From Rhizophlyctis rosea (Eukaryota; Chytridiomycota; Chytridiomycetes; Rhizophlyctidales; Rhizophlyctidaceae), in assembly GCA_027596075.1 (NCBI GenBank), contig JADGJC010000035.1, positions 1 through 64,000 on the forward strand: a stretch of DNA of 64,000 nt. Reading direction: 5' to 3'. A program made the translations under genes and the position numbers. The notes beneath the pieces are model-generated. The model was not told the origin of the DNA. It made no database searches and worked only from the letters and a program-made list of their open reading frames with translations. Below, piece by piece: positions 43,569 through 56,228 of the stretch. Position 1 is the stretch's first letter. Every line of letters starts with the position of its first letter.

Positions 43569-43946
43569 GTAGGTGAGTAAATAAGAGCACCAATACTCAT
43601 GCCAAGCTGGAGAGATGGCCCGTCTGGGCTTAAGAGGCTCCGATCGCGCCCACGATGAATTTTTGATTGATATGATTGAGGAGAGAGGATTTCAATTGCT
43701 TTAGTAAAGCTGCTGAGTCGAGGGCGATCCCAAGCACAGCTCGGCAATCCGACAGTGACTCGGAAAGAAAAATGACGGATTGCTTGGCATCCTGAGATCT
43801 ATAAAAAGGATCAATCCCCTCGCCTCCTTGGAGATTCTCAGACTGGCATCTTTCTCATCTCGTTCTCATTTTCCTCATCACTATTCGTTTTGCCCGTTCC
43901 TCCTCCATTCCGTCCATTCCACGAACGCGAAGAGTTGTATATTATT
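43569..43946. other. Intergenic with TATA box before a repeat locus
   Basis: Contains TATAAAA at 43800-43806 and a pyrimidine-rich tract (43835-43925), then ATG at 43947 (MDIADTKQ, followed at once by a GTGGGT donor). It looks like a promoter and first exon, but no continuing gene could be built into the repeats downstream. Confidence 0.45.
43800..43806 (+). promoter_or_regulatory. TATA box upstream of the repeat locus
   Basis: TATAAAA followed by a CT-rich leader and an ATG 147 bp downstream, the arrangement seen at other genes of this window. Confidence 0.45.
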
Positions 43947-44022
43947 ATGGATATAGCCGATACCAAGCAAGGTGGGTAACCGCTCAGCTACACAGCTCTT
44001 CATTTCGCACCTCTATCGATGC

Positions 44023-44245
44023 ATGGTCTGTGGTTGCAAGCGATGCGACTTCCTTCAGGTCTTAAAGATCCTGTATGGGGGGACAATGGGGGATAGGTGC
44101 TAGAACCAGCCACGCATGTCTGAAATAGGGGACGGGAGTGGACATAGTTGTGGTTGTTCAATATGGTCTGTGGTTGCAAGCGATGCGACTCCCAGGTTTG
44201 GGTGGCCAAGTGGGGGATAGGTGCTAGAACCAGCCACGCATGTTG
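44023..44245. repeat. Duplicated block, two pairs of direct repeats
   Basis: A 27-bp word beginning ATGGTCTGTGGTTGCAAGCG occurs at 44023 and again at 44163. A second word of about 33 bp beginning TGGGGGATAGGTGCTAGAAC occurs at 44087 and 44212. The spacing differs (140 versus 125 bp), so a tandem duplication was followed by a small deletion or substitution between the words. Neither copy encodes a convincing protein. Confidence 0.85.
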
Positions 44246-44540
44246 GACAACAAAGCTGACCCCACTTTTAGTTCTTTCGTACTATTAGGTAATAGCATGA
44301 ATCGACTATCAGGAGAAAGGACCACGCAATAATGCGAATGCCAAGACCACACCAGTAATTGCCAAACTGTGGTGGCGACAGTCACCATTCCTATGCTTCT
44401 CTTATTGCCGCAGTCCGCCGGTGTTAACAAAATCTGACATTCCATTCTCCCGCCTTCATGGATAGTCCCTGGCCCATGTTTGAGACTTTTACTGATGTGA
44501 CCATAAGCCATCCTTAAACTTGTTGATGAGAAAACAGCTG

Positions 44541-45295
44541 CCGAGATCGGTAGCTGTCATGGACTTTGCTGAGGAGAACACAGTTTCAGAGCACAGCCGC
44601 CGAAAACGGAGCTCTTGCTGAACCTTGCTGCCGAAATCGGTAGCTGTCATGAACTTTACTGATGAGAACAGTTGCCGAAACCGGTAGCTGTTATTGAATG
44701 TGAGAACACAGCCGCCGAAAACGGAGCTGTTGTTGATCTTGCTGCCGAGATCGGTAGCTCTTATGGACTCCGATGATCAATGTTGAGAACACAGTTGCCG
44801 AGAACCGTAGCTTTTCTTCATTTGGAATCACAGTTGCCGAGAATGGTAGCTGCTGTTAAGTTTTGGGAGTACATTTGCCGAAATCGGTGCTGTTGTTGAG
44901 ACTGAGTACACAGTCGCCGAAATCGGTGCTGTTGTTGAGGTTGACTACACAGTTGCCGAAATCGGTGCTGTTACTGAGTTTGAATGCAAGTAATGCACAG
45001 TTGCCGAAATCGGTGCTGTTGTTGAGTTTGAGGACAGTCGCCGAAATCGATGCTGTCATGGGAACACAGGTGTCCGAGAACGGTACCATTGTCGAAGTAA
45101 ACACAGCTGCCGAGAACGGTGCTGTTGTTGAAGTCTATGAGGTGCCGAGATCGGTGCTGTTTCTTGAAGTCATCAGGGCGCTGAGATCGGTGCTGTTGTT
45201 GAAGTCATGAGGGCGCCGAGATCGGTGCTGTTGTTGAAGTCTATGAGGCGCTGAGTACCGTGCTGTGCTGGATATCTATGAGGCGCCGGAAACGG
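44541..45295. repeat. Degenerate tandem array centred on CCG-N4-CGG
   Basis: Fifteen perfect CCG-N4-CGG sites start at 44541, 44600, 44631, 44675, 44715, 44745, 44878, 44917, 44956, 45004, 45074, 45110, 45145, 45216 and 45286; about five more are one or two bases off (44798, 44837, 45041, 45181, 45250). The commonest core is GCCGAAATCGGTGCTGTTGT. In the right half the period is 33-39 bp with runs of 35; in the left half it is irregular (30-59 bp) and the flank reads GTAGCTGTCATG instead. The spacing of 35 is not a multiple of three, so no single frame is kept, although short open frames exist on both strands (minus 44856-45104 repeats NNSTDFGNC). Flanks decay gradually on both sides. Confidence 0.9.
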
Positions 45296-45694
45296 TGCTA
45301 TTGTTGAAGTCTGAAGAGTACACAGTCGCCATTGAATTCAAGTGTCGTGGAAAGTAATGCTGCTGAGAACACAGCCATCATGTGCTATTGAATTCACCGC
45401 AATTCCAGGGTATCTTACTGACGACATTCGCAAGTGGTTGGATGAGATCCATTATTGGGTTCAGTAACGAGACCGGAAGTTGAACTCTGCGTGCTGGGAG
45501 GCTAAGAACTTGTTTGTGCGTGTGCCCTCAAAATGAGACAGATTTGTAGTACTTTAAGCTGCAAGATACCATCAAGCCTCCAGTATGCGGACTCCACTGG
45601 GATCACCAATCTTATATTACATCATAGACAAATAAGTGAGAAGAAATGGTACAGATGTGACGAAAGGCAAACAAAACCAGACCCAAAACCCCTC
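45296..45694. other. Intergenic, decayed repeat edge
   Basis: The first 100 bases contain further weak copies of the array words (CACAGTCGCC, ATTGAATTCA twice). The rest is the 3' side of BUD23; nothing else recognised. Confidence 0.5.
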
Positions 45695-46753
45695 TCAGAA
45701 CTTTGTTCTCCGCTTTCTTGCCGTATACTTCGAGTCCAATGGCACCCCCTCCTTCCCTCTCATTCTGTTTAGCTCCTTCTTGTGAATCACCCAGTCCTTG
45801 TCCTTAACAGGTCGCCGCTTTCCATCCTTCCCTTTCCTTTGTCCCCGATCTCTCTTTGCCGCAAAAGCAACCTTACTAGGCTCCCCTTCCATCCCATCCC
45901 CTAATCCCTTCGGCATGTCCACCTGCACAGCTTCCCCCTTATATCCTGCAAACAAACACAAGAAGTACTTCTTTGCTTTTGTTGAGTTTGGATAGTCCAC
46001 TACCAACCCGCCCGTGAAACCTGCGCGCATTGCTGATGATACGATCATCTCTACTTGGTCTGGGTTGGCGGGGTAGAACTGGAACACGGCGCGGGCGCCA
46101 CGGGCGAGGGCGGTGTAGAGGGTTGTGAAGAAGCGGGAGAGGCGTTTGTAAGGGGAGTGGGAGGTAGCGTCGGCGTTACATAGCCATTGGACGACGGAGA
46201 TGGAGATGGCGCCGTCGAATGTTCCGGGGCGGAAACCGAGGCCTTGACCTATGTCTTGGAGGAATAGGTCGCCTTCTACTTCTCGCTCATTTGCTACTCC
46301 TGTTGTTCCACGCATTAGCACGGAACAGGGGGCGTTCCACATTCGGTGTTCTGAGCAGCAATACGAACCTAACATGGCATCACTGATATCCATCCCTACC
46401 CACACGTGCCCCTCGTCGTCCAAAACCTCCCCACTCAACCCAGACCCGCACCCAATATCCAGCAGGTAACACGACGTATCTTCTGGAAGAGCGAGAAGCT
46501 CCATGGCGCGTAATGTCATATCATTTTGAATTTGTATGATACGTGAGCTGTCCAAGAACACAACTATAAGTATTCAAAGGAGTATGGGCCTGTGCTGCTG
46601 CTGGGCTAAGCTTACTTGGCGGTATATTTCTGAGCCTCTATGTCATTGTAAAACTGATAGAGGAAGTGTGTTACTAAGAAGGTCACAAAGTCAAACCAGC
46701 CCCAACAACAGACTTACGATTTCTGGCGGAGCTGTATGCTCTGGTCTGGACAT
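45695..46753 (-). CDS. BUD23: 18S rRNA (guanine-N7) methyltransferase
   Basis: BUD23/WBSCR22 methylates N7 of a conserved guanine near the 3' end of 18S rRNA, with Trm112 as partner, and is needed for 40S export. Exons 46753-46718, 46653-46616, 46547-46369 and 46299-45695 give 285 residues (yeast 275). SAM-binding motif I is LLDIGCGSGLSGEVLDDEGH; GMDISDAML follows as motif II; further blocks are EVEGDLFLQDIGQGLGFRPG, FDGAISISVVQWLCNAD and RLSRFFTTLY. The basic C terminus (KRDRGQRKGKDGKRRPVKDK, ending TARKRRTKF) matches the WBS_methylT tail used for rRNA binding. The 69-bp intron after DAML is in frame and free of stops, so an unspliced reading would insert 23 residues. Divergent from prefoldin 4, 281 bp apart. 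Confidence 0.97.
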
Positions 46754-47034
46754 TCTGACTTGCGGTTATGTAAAGGGACTTATGGCTACTGTGGTTCGAC
46801 CAATGGTGCGGGAGTCAGTGAGGATAAAAATAAACTGGTCAAAACTTGAACACCCGTCAACAGGCCAAAAAGATTGAGGGCAATTTCGGACGCCATGCGC
46901 CACTCTGTGCCACCATCAGCTGCGCCGCGCATTGTCTCTGGCTTTCCACCCTCGAAGCCAGCAACGACTTCCTTCGCTTCTGATCTTCACAAATCGTCCG
47001 TCCGATCTTCTTATTGCCAGACTTATCCACCCCA

Positions 47035-47640
47035 ATGACTATGAAAATGGTTGGTGAACCTCTTTCACGCTCAAAAATCGCGAACTGCTGACCATTACCT
47101 TCTCTTTGCAGCTCCGAGAAGGTGAAGAAGCCGACGCCGAAGTCACCTGGGAAGACCAACAAAACATCAACGCATTCAGCAAGCTCAATGCAAGACTGGA
47201 AGCGCTGGACGACGTGTATCAAGAGAAGAAGGTGCATATTTTGACCAGCGCGGGACACTCGCGTTTGGACGGCGAGTCAATTTGGACAGTGAACTAAAAT
47301 GCCCTTTACAGCGGGAGAAGGAATACCTGGACGATCTATCAACAGAACTGGAACTGGCGGACGAGGACGAGGCAATAAAGTAATCATCTATCCCTACTAA
47401 TTGCGAATGATTCAACGCACAGCGAGATGTCTAATCCTTCACATCAGGTACCGAATCGGTGACACATACGTCTCCCTCACCCTCGAAGAAGCCAACGAGC
47501 GAATAGCCTCCGAAGACTCTGAACTATCATCCGAACTCGACGAACTCTCCTCAAAGATGGACACCATCAACAAGGAGATGGCAAAGCTGAAGGCTGTTTT
47601 GTATGGAAAGTTTGGGAAGAGCATCAACCTCGAGAAATGA
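47035..47640 (+). CDS. Prefoldin subunit 4
   Basis: Beta-type subunit of the hexameric prefoldin chaperone, which passes unfolded actin and tubulin to the CCT chaperonin in the cytosol. Exons 47035-47049, 47112-47231, 47312-47379 and 47448-47640 give 131 residues, the usual length. Landmarks: EVTWEDQQNINAFSKLNARL at the start of the first coiled-coil helix, YLDDLSTELELADEDEAIKYRIGD through the beta-hairpin, then SLTLEEANERI and a second coiled coil ending in GKFGKSINLEK. The first coding exon is only five codons (MTMKM); the second Met could also be the start. Introns 62-80 bp. Confidence 0.95.
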
Positions 47641-48179
47641 AAATATACCCCTGTTTCTACGTTGAATGATCGTTCGAAGTGTTTCACGTGACCTTGTTTG
47701 TCGGAAGGCATATATGATTGCTAGGGATTTCGAATGGTGTGTGGTAACAGATGGCGTCATCGTACCGGAGATATCTACAACGTGGTCTTGGCGGCAGGAA
47801 TTTACTAGTCGGAAGTTGAGGGATGATCGTTGGTTGTTCGGCATCCCTGGCCAATCCCTGGCGGCAAACAGGCGCCATTCTGCATTCATTGGACATGCTC
47901 TGATGTGAGAATTGTGGGGGCAGCGCGCAGATGGATGATGATGAAGTGGATTCACACATGGGAGCCAGTTCGGAATGAGTGGAGGAGACGACCGGCGCAG
48001 ATTGCTGGGGAGGGAGCGGTATTTTCCCGCCAGCGAATGAAGTGCTGTCTCCACGCCACTCCAAGATACTTATGTCAGTATTCATAGAAGTATATATTCA
48101 TAAAATCTACACGAGATCGCATTGGGTACAACACAGGGACTATTTACAATCAAAACTGACTTCTATCTACAACTCTCCT
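47641..48179. other. Intergenic, convergent 3' ends
   Basis: Between prefoldin 4 and GGPP synthase stop codons. Open frames on both strands are short and without domains. Nothing recognised. Confidence 0.5.
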
Positions 48180-49645
48180 TCACGCCGAACTCTGCTCCAC
48201 CTTCTGATAGTCCTTCGCCAAGTACGTCAGATAACTCTCCAACAAGTCATTCCCTCCCAATCGCCGAATCTCATCGCGCGCCTCCTGCTCGATGCGAGAC
48301 AAGTACTTGCTGGTGTACTCGAACGTCTTCGTTTTGTCCATGAGTTTGATCGCAAACCGCTTTACTTCAATATCAGTGGTGCGCTGTTTTAGGATGCCTG
48401 TAGAGTGCGATGGTAGGATGAGCGACTATGTCCAATCCTGAAACATGAAAGTGCTTAGCACTTACTGAGCATTTGGCGACTTTCAGGTGTTGCTTTTATG
48501 CAGTGGATGACGGGGAAGGAGAACTTCCCTTCCGTCAAATCTTCCGCAAAGCCCTTCGCATCTGTATACTGCATGATGGAACATGATCAACTCGACGTCC
48601 ATCAACGAATCGTGGTGACAATAACCCACCTTGCTGGACTGCAGATTCATATAATCGTCACGTATTTGGAAATGGATGCCCAAGATGTCAACAAGATTTG
48701 AGTAGTCACTGCAATCGGATTGAAGTTGTCAGTAAACAAACACATCGGCAACCTAAATTCCATAACAAACCACAACATACTTCTTTGAGCTGCAAGCGAT
48801 CTGCATGAGCTTAACCGCGAGCCGCAAAAGTCCGCCGGTTTCTGCACAAACTAGATCAACATCGTGCAAACCCATATCCTAATCCAGCACTATAAACTCA
48901 CTGTTTCCAACCATCTCCAAATACTCCGCCTCCGTCGGACACGTCCCAGTGTCCCTCCAGTAGATTTCCATTCCTTGTCCTCGATGCAATTGAAGCAGCT
49001 CATCGGTGAAGATCTGGATGGCGCGCGGGTCGTTGAGCGTCATTGTCTTTTGTAGGGCAAGGAAATATCTATGACAGCCGGGTTAGACGACAGACAAAGA
49101 GCATATGGACGTTGTGACTTACACGTAGTTGGCGCAATTGATCGTTGATGGAATGCCGTAGATCTTATGTGCGACTACAGACCAGTACTACATCAGCGAG
49201 CTGTGAATGCGATGAGCTTTGAAAAGAGAGGCCAACATACCAGGTACACCCCTCCGCAACTCCGAGGCATCCTCAACATCGTCAATTCTACAAACGGGAT
49301 GAATCAGTACCATCCCTTGAAAGCTCCGCCCAAACTAAAGTTGCTCACAATAGACTCGCAGTGTGAAGCATTTCCACTACCGATCGAATAATCTCCAACT
49401 TGTCCCTCGGTACCTCCAGCCACGCCGCAAAAGCTTCAATGAGCTTGGAACGTATCTCTTTGCCTGGATGGTCGCATAGGTAGAGGAATGGTTCAAGAAG
49501 GATCTGATTCATGCCATGGTTGGAGTAAGAAATCAGCAAAAGAGGGTAGTGACAACTTCTGCAGTGGAAAAGGGCGGTGAAGCAAGCAACTCCAAACCTT
49601 ATCGTCCGCTGACAGGCTATCTTTCAGGTATGTGGTATTAAGCAT
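48180..49645 (-). CDS. Geranylgeranyl diphosphate synthase
   Basis: Adds isopentenyl diphosphate to farnesyl diphosphate to give the C20 donor for protein prenylation and carotenoids. Nine exons (49645-49598, 49503-49349, 49287-49241, 49174-49123, 49068-48902, 48841-48781, 48708-48630, 48568-48466, 48397-48180) give 309 residues, as in human GGPS1 (300) and yeast BTS1. Conserved: [20 protein letters not shown], the first Asp-rich motif [67 protein letters not shown], the second Asp-rich motif [27 protein letters not shown] and [12 protein letters not shown]. Short-chain specificity is expected for the type III eukaryotic group. Introns 54-94 bp. Confidence 0.97.
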
Positions 49646-50468
49646 TGCTGCGGTCGTTATTTCTTTACGCAAGTGGGAGTTGCAGACAGCTAAGTTCGAA
49701 CTTTGCTTTTTCTTTTCAGCGAGGGACCCGGTTGGTATTACTTGTGCGGCAAACGGGGTTTATCGAAATGGGGAAAGCAGCGCGGAGGACGAAGCCGATG
49801 TATCCCGCCTATTTGTGGTGAAGCGGGCAACTTCAGTCGAACGGTTTAAGTCTACTTGAAGGCAAGCACGGTTGAGCGTGGTGCTGGGCTGATGTTAGGT
49901 TTATAAAAAGTCCGGAGTTGCGGGAAAAGTGAATGGGGGAAGAGGAAAGGGGAGGGGTCCGAGTTTTAGCGTAAGCCCACGCAGTGAGCGTGACGATCGG
50001 AGTTTCCGATCCCTTCAGCAGACTCTGAAACGTGGAATTGTGGCGCATTTGAGTTGCACCGCTTACGTGAAAACTTCGGAGGTGGGAAAATTGGTGGGAA
50101 AATTGTGCTGATTGTGTGGTAGGAAAATTACCCTTGCCACTTTCGGTCAAGAACCAAACTTCACAGTCGATCGATCACACATATGGGTTGTCGCAAAATA
50201 GTAGCCCCGATTATGATGGTATGCCATGCAATGTTTAGTCAGAGAATACATAGCATCTTCTTGGAGCCTCACCATGATGCCACAGCACTCCGATTCCGGC
50301 GGGAAATCACGAAGTTGACCATTTGGGGCGAGGTCGGTTCAAAAGCGCGCAATTGGTCTTGCAATTGACAATAATCTCTATGTTCTACGATCAGTGGATT
50401 GTCTTACGAGACGACATCTTTGCAAGAAATGCGCAACAAACGACTGTGCATCCCGGATGAATCTATGT
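49646..50468. other. Intergenic, 0.8 kb
   Basis: Promoter side of GGPP synthase and 3' side of the ERGIC2-like gene. Two short frames (49632-49859, 49929-50111) have no similarity to known proteins. No RNA gene recognised. Confidence 0.5.
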
Positions 50469-51948
50469 CTATTGGAATCCTTTCTGAGGTGGTGAAAATT
50501 TCATGTACTGTCCTCGCACCCATCGGGCGACATCCAGTGCCACGCCGACCGTGACAAACACTCCTACGTTGAGGAAGCATTAAATGGATGGTACGAACGC
50601 GACTGAAAGCTTGACCGTCATACCTCCGACTATTCCACACAACCTCGTTACAAAATGCATGAACCCGTGACGCTGTTCCGTTATCCGAACTGATATAGGT
50701 TCAATGCCGTACTTGATGAAGACACCTGGGTTGTGTCACAAGCAATTAAAGCCCCGTTCCGCAGAAACGCGCCAGAAGTTTGGTAACATGAAGGTCCTCT
50801 GGTACATACCTGGTACTCCTGCATTCTGCCCCGACAGTTCCCTAGTATATCCTGTTACGGCGTACTGATTTGTCAAAAGAACCTTCTGTCCAAAAGTACG
50901 TCGATTGTCGACATAGATAGTTGGTACAACCGCCACGAAGTATTGGAACATTTCCATTTCTGCAAAGCAACTGTCAGTCCTTACTGCGACCGACTATTAT
51001 GGCTACAAACTCTCACTTGATGTAGCGAGTTCTACTGTCTTATCTAGCGGGTTTTCGAGGCCAGGATAGTCATGCCCATACGATAGTTTATCGATGCGGT
51101 GAGTGAAGTTCATAGCTAAGACAGAGGTTGAGTGACGAGACATGTTGAAGGGGACGGAAGTTCATAGTCTTACCATCGTGTGGCACATGCACACCAAAGT
51201 ATCCATGTCCCAAGGCTGTAAAATGGAGCATGCCCGTCACCTTGTTGACCGGCACGGTTCCTGTGATTCTGCACGCATTGCTCTTCTCTGTCATCATCGG
51301 CGGCGTTAACACAACGCACAAATACATCAAGAACCCGCTCTGCTTGAACTCACCCCCCTTATCGCCACCTGCGTTAGCATCCCTCGCCACCCTTGCCGCC
51401 TGATTGACTAGGTTGTGAACATTCAATGGTGCATCTTTGCCAAAGTTTACGCCAAGTTGGCCCAGCCGACTGGTTCAATTTACGCATGAGTTGACGAACC
51501 AAATGAACCTCGAGGAACCAAGGCCACACTTACTGATACGACGGGCTAATCGTCGTCCACACTACGGGCTCCATTGTGATTTCTCCAGCTGATACTGACT
51601 CGCCACTAGCGTCCAACACATCGGCGCGTAGGTCTGAAGGTTGCAGCATCAGCTCAGTGCAGCCGGCGCTGGATACAGGACTTGTAACGTACATTCACAT
51701 AACATCGCAATGGTCACATCCACATTGATAAGCAGTGCGTGGTCCTGACTCCTTGTCTGATCTACTAGGAACTCGTATTTTTGGTCTATTGCTCGGTACA
51801 TCATGTATTCGGAGAAGACAAGATACGATAGCAGGAACGCGACCACTAGAGTGAGTATTCCGCCTGAGCCCGTGGCATGTTGAATGTTGCGCTCGACTTT
51901 TGGAAAGGCGTCTAGACTGGTCAAGCGTTTTGCCCACCGGTCCAACAT
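50469..51948 (-). CDS. ERGIC2/Erv41-type ER-Golgi cargo receptor
   Basis: Erv41 with Erv46 cycles in COPI/COPII vesicles and retrieves escaped ER proteins. Seven exons (51948-51693, 51633-51534, 51469-51174, 51115-51017, 50959-50810, 50725-50624, 50563-50469) give 365 residues. N-terminal ERGIC region: LDAFPKVERNIQHATGSGGI then a membrane helix LVVAFLLSYLVFSEYMMY. Lumenal part: LLINVDVTIAMLCEYLRADV, ACRITGTVPVNKVTGMLHFTA, MNFTHRIDKLSYGHDYPGLENPLD, MFQYFVAVVPTIY. The second membrane helix is HFVTRLCGIVGGVFVTVGVALD with the family's R-x-C-x-I-[VI]-G-G. The C-terminal cytosolic tail is short and basic (MKFSPPQKGFQ). Introns 57-84 bp. Divergent from the histone deacetylase. Confidence 0.95.
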
Positions 51949-52367
51949 GGTGGGAACGGCTGACTAGGTTCTGCTGCGCGGGGCAAGTGTCGACTGATTA
52001 TGGGAATGGAAATCTTGACACCAAGCACGACGAAGTATATGCTCTCTGAGCGCACGTCAAGGCGTGAGCGAGCGAGCGGCGGTAAGTTGCGTGTGGAGAC
52101 CGTCAGCGGGTTGGCCTATGAAGTGCCGTGATGGACGATTGGAGGGTGAAAAAGGACAGTCAAGACTCAGGAGTCAGGAGCGTCTCTGAACACCCAACTT
52201 CAACCATTTCTGGTTGGTGGCCCCCATCAGCCAGCCCATCATGCTGCGCCATTTGGACTGATCCCATTTCGTGACCTTCCGTCCAAGCGTTTCCTTGAAT
52301 CCTTTCCCACTTTCCCACACTTCAACAATTTATTTTCAAAAACGTCGAATTCACTACGAAGGAGCTA
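51949..52367. other. Intergenic, divergent promoters (ERGIC2 / HDAC)
   Basis: No gene seen. A CT- and AC-rich leader precedes the deacetylase ATG. Confidence 0.5.
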
Positions 52368-54091
52368 ATGGTATCTCCGCACGCTTCGAGGTCGGGGTCA
52401 CCGTTGTTCCCGGCGGCGGGAGCAGCACCAGGGGCTCCACCGGTCGCTTCTTTTGCGCTCACAAAAGGGGTTGGACCTCACAGCAAAGACAGAGTCGCCT
52501 ACGTTTTCAATAAGGACTCGGCAAGATATCACTTTGGGTGGGTCGAGACCAAATATAGAAAGCCTTCAACACATTGCCTTTACGGCGAAGACTGAGCTGG
52601 CGTGACTAAACTTTTGACTTTCACAGGGAAGGACACCCTATGAAACCTGCGAGGCTGGCGTTAACCCATGAGTTAATTGTGGGTTATGGGCTTCATAAGA
52701 AAATGGACTTCACCTCCCCGCGGGAGGCTTTCGATGAAGAAATTACAAATTTCCATGCAGAAGACTATGTTGAGTTTCTGAAAAGGTATTGATTGTGTTT
52801 CACAAACATAGCGCTTTTCTGTTGCAACCGCTTATCCTCTCATAGGGTAACGCCTGACAATGTTACAAACTATTCCAAAGCTCTCACGAGACACAACGTG
52901 GGCGTGGAAGATTGTCCAGTGTTTGATGGCCTCTACGATTTCTGTCGAATGTACAGTGGAGCATCCATAGAAGCCGCGAGGAAGCTGACAACCGAGCAAT
53001 CTGACATTGCTATCAACTGGTCGGGAGGGCTGCACCATGCGAAGAGATTTGAGGCATCTGGATTCTGCTATGTCAACGACATCGTGCTAGCCATTTTGCA
53101 ACTCTTGACGTATGTATTTTTTAACTTGCGCATTAGAACGTTGCACTTGACCTTAATACTTATGGGTGAACAATGGTCCAAATCGTACAGCATGTATGCA
53201 CGAGTGCTCTACGTGGATATCGATGTACACCACGGCGACGGAGTCCAAGAAGCGTTCTTCAAATCCCAAAGAGTCATGACCGTTTCCTTCCATCGCTACG
53301 ATGGGACGTTCTTCCCAGGCACGGGCGCCCTTGACGAAATCGGACATGGTCCCGGCAAATACCACTCCTTGAACGTACCCCTCCACGAACACATCGACGA
53401 CACTTCCTATTCCTACATATTCACAAAAGTCATGGATAAAGTCATGGAAAAGTTTCGACCGAACGCCATCGTTTTGCAATGCGGAGCGGACAGTCTAGCA
53501 AGCGACCGATTGGGCTCATTCAATCTCAGCATTAAAGGCCATGGAGCGTGCGTGGAGTACATGAAGAAGTTCCGGATACCAATGATGGTCTTGGGAGGCG
53601 GCGGCTACACCATCCGCAACGTTGCCCGGGCCTGGACATACGAAACATCACGACTGGTGAACACCGACGTACCGGACACCTTGCCACCGAACAAATACCT
53701 CAGTATGTACAACGAGCACCCCGTGCTGCACCCGCCTATCGTCGACCCGAACTTGGAGAACGGCAATACGCGGTCGTATCTGGACCGGATTTATATGCAA
53801 ATTACGGAGTATCTGCGATACGTGGAGGGGGCGCCTAGTGCACAGATGAATGAGCAGCCGGCGGACATACAGGGGTTCCAGATGAATGGGAATTACTTGG
53901 TATGGAGTTGGAGTTTGGGTTTCTCTTGAAGATCAACGACGCTGACACATAAGTAGGTGGATCGTCAGGAAGATCGGAATCCGGATATGCGGGTCAATGG
54001 AATTGGAGGGATGCGCAGACGGGATAAAGAGATTGGAGATGATGATAGGGACCATTATGATGGCGACCGAGATCAGGATCATGATGGTTGA
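52368..54091 (+). CDS. Class I histone deacetylase (HDAC3/HOS2 type)
   Basis: Zn-dependent deacetylase of histone tails, nuclear, usually in a SET3/NCoR-like complex. Exons 52368-52537, 52627-52785, 52846-53109, 53191-53899 and 53957-54091 give 478 residues. Conserved: GEGHPMKPARLALTHELI, FHAEDYVEFLKRVTPDN, DCPVFDGLYDFCRMYSGAS, the catalytic INWSGGLHHAKRFEASGFCY with the His pair, VDIDVHHGDGVQEAF with the Zn ligands Asp and His, RYDGTFFPGTG, LQCGADSLASDRLG with the third ligand, and LGGGGYTIRNVARAW. Residues ending each block match HDAC3 and HOS2 better than RPD3 (for example EYLRYVEGAPSAQMNEQPAD). A Gly/Ala/Pro-rich N-terminal extension and a strongly charged tail (DDDRDHYDGDRDQDHDG) are extra. 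The 81-bp third intron is in frame without stops. Confidence 0.96.
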
Positions 54092-54687
54092 AAGTGATGG
54101 TTGAGAGTAATGGTTGGAGACGCAAGTATCTGCGAAATTCCCTTGAAATCGTAAGCATGCATACTGAATGGGGTCGGTGCAGATGAGTAATATGGTTGCA
54201 GTTTCCTGTAAAGAGTTTCGGTTGTTGTTTCTGTATATATTTGGATATGTACAAATTTACGAATTCTGAAGGCTTACAAGTGCCCTGATATGGTCCACCA
54301 TCCGTTTTTCACTGAAAGAAATTCAGCTGCTGCACAAGATGTACCGGATGCATGTAGATTATTGACCCACACATTCTTGCCCATCAGCCCATCCTGCGAC
54401 TTCATTTGCTGTGCGCAAACCCAGAACCCGTCCCCACGTCTGCGCCGCAAAACCCGACCAATTGCGAAGTGAACTCGCAAAACGAGTTTGACCAACCACC
54501 AGCAAGTCCACAAGCAAATAGTGCGCGCACAACTATTTCGGAACTAGCGCCTCTATTCCTCCACCTATAACTTAACTAACAATCCTACCTATATACAATA
54601 CTACATACAAAGCTGATCTGAATTTTTTGCCAAAGAAGAATGAAAGGGTATGGAGATCGAAAACAAAAATGGACGCATACAACTTGT
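54092..54687. other. Intergenic, convergent 3' ends
   Basis: Between the deacetylase and DIM1 stops. It includes AT-rich sequence at 54560-54620; nothing recognised. Confidence 0.5.

Positions 54688-56228
<1,541 letters not shown>

Noticed and set aside
44856..45210. Repeat-containing frames on both strands of the array (PKSVLLL on plus, NNSTDFGNC on minus) as real proteins
   Set aside because: The 35-bp period breaks the frame at each unit in the right part, there are stops in the left part, and both strands are open, which suggests a property of the repeat and not of a coding sequence.
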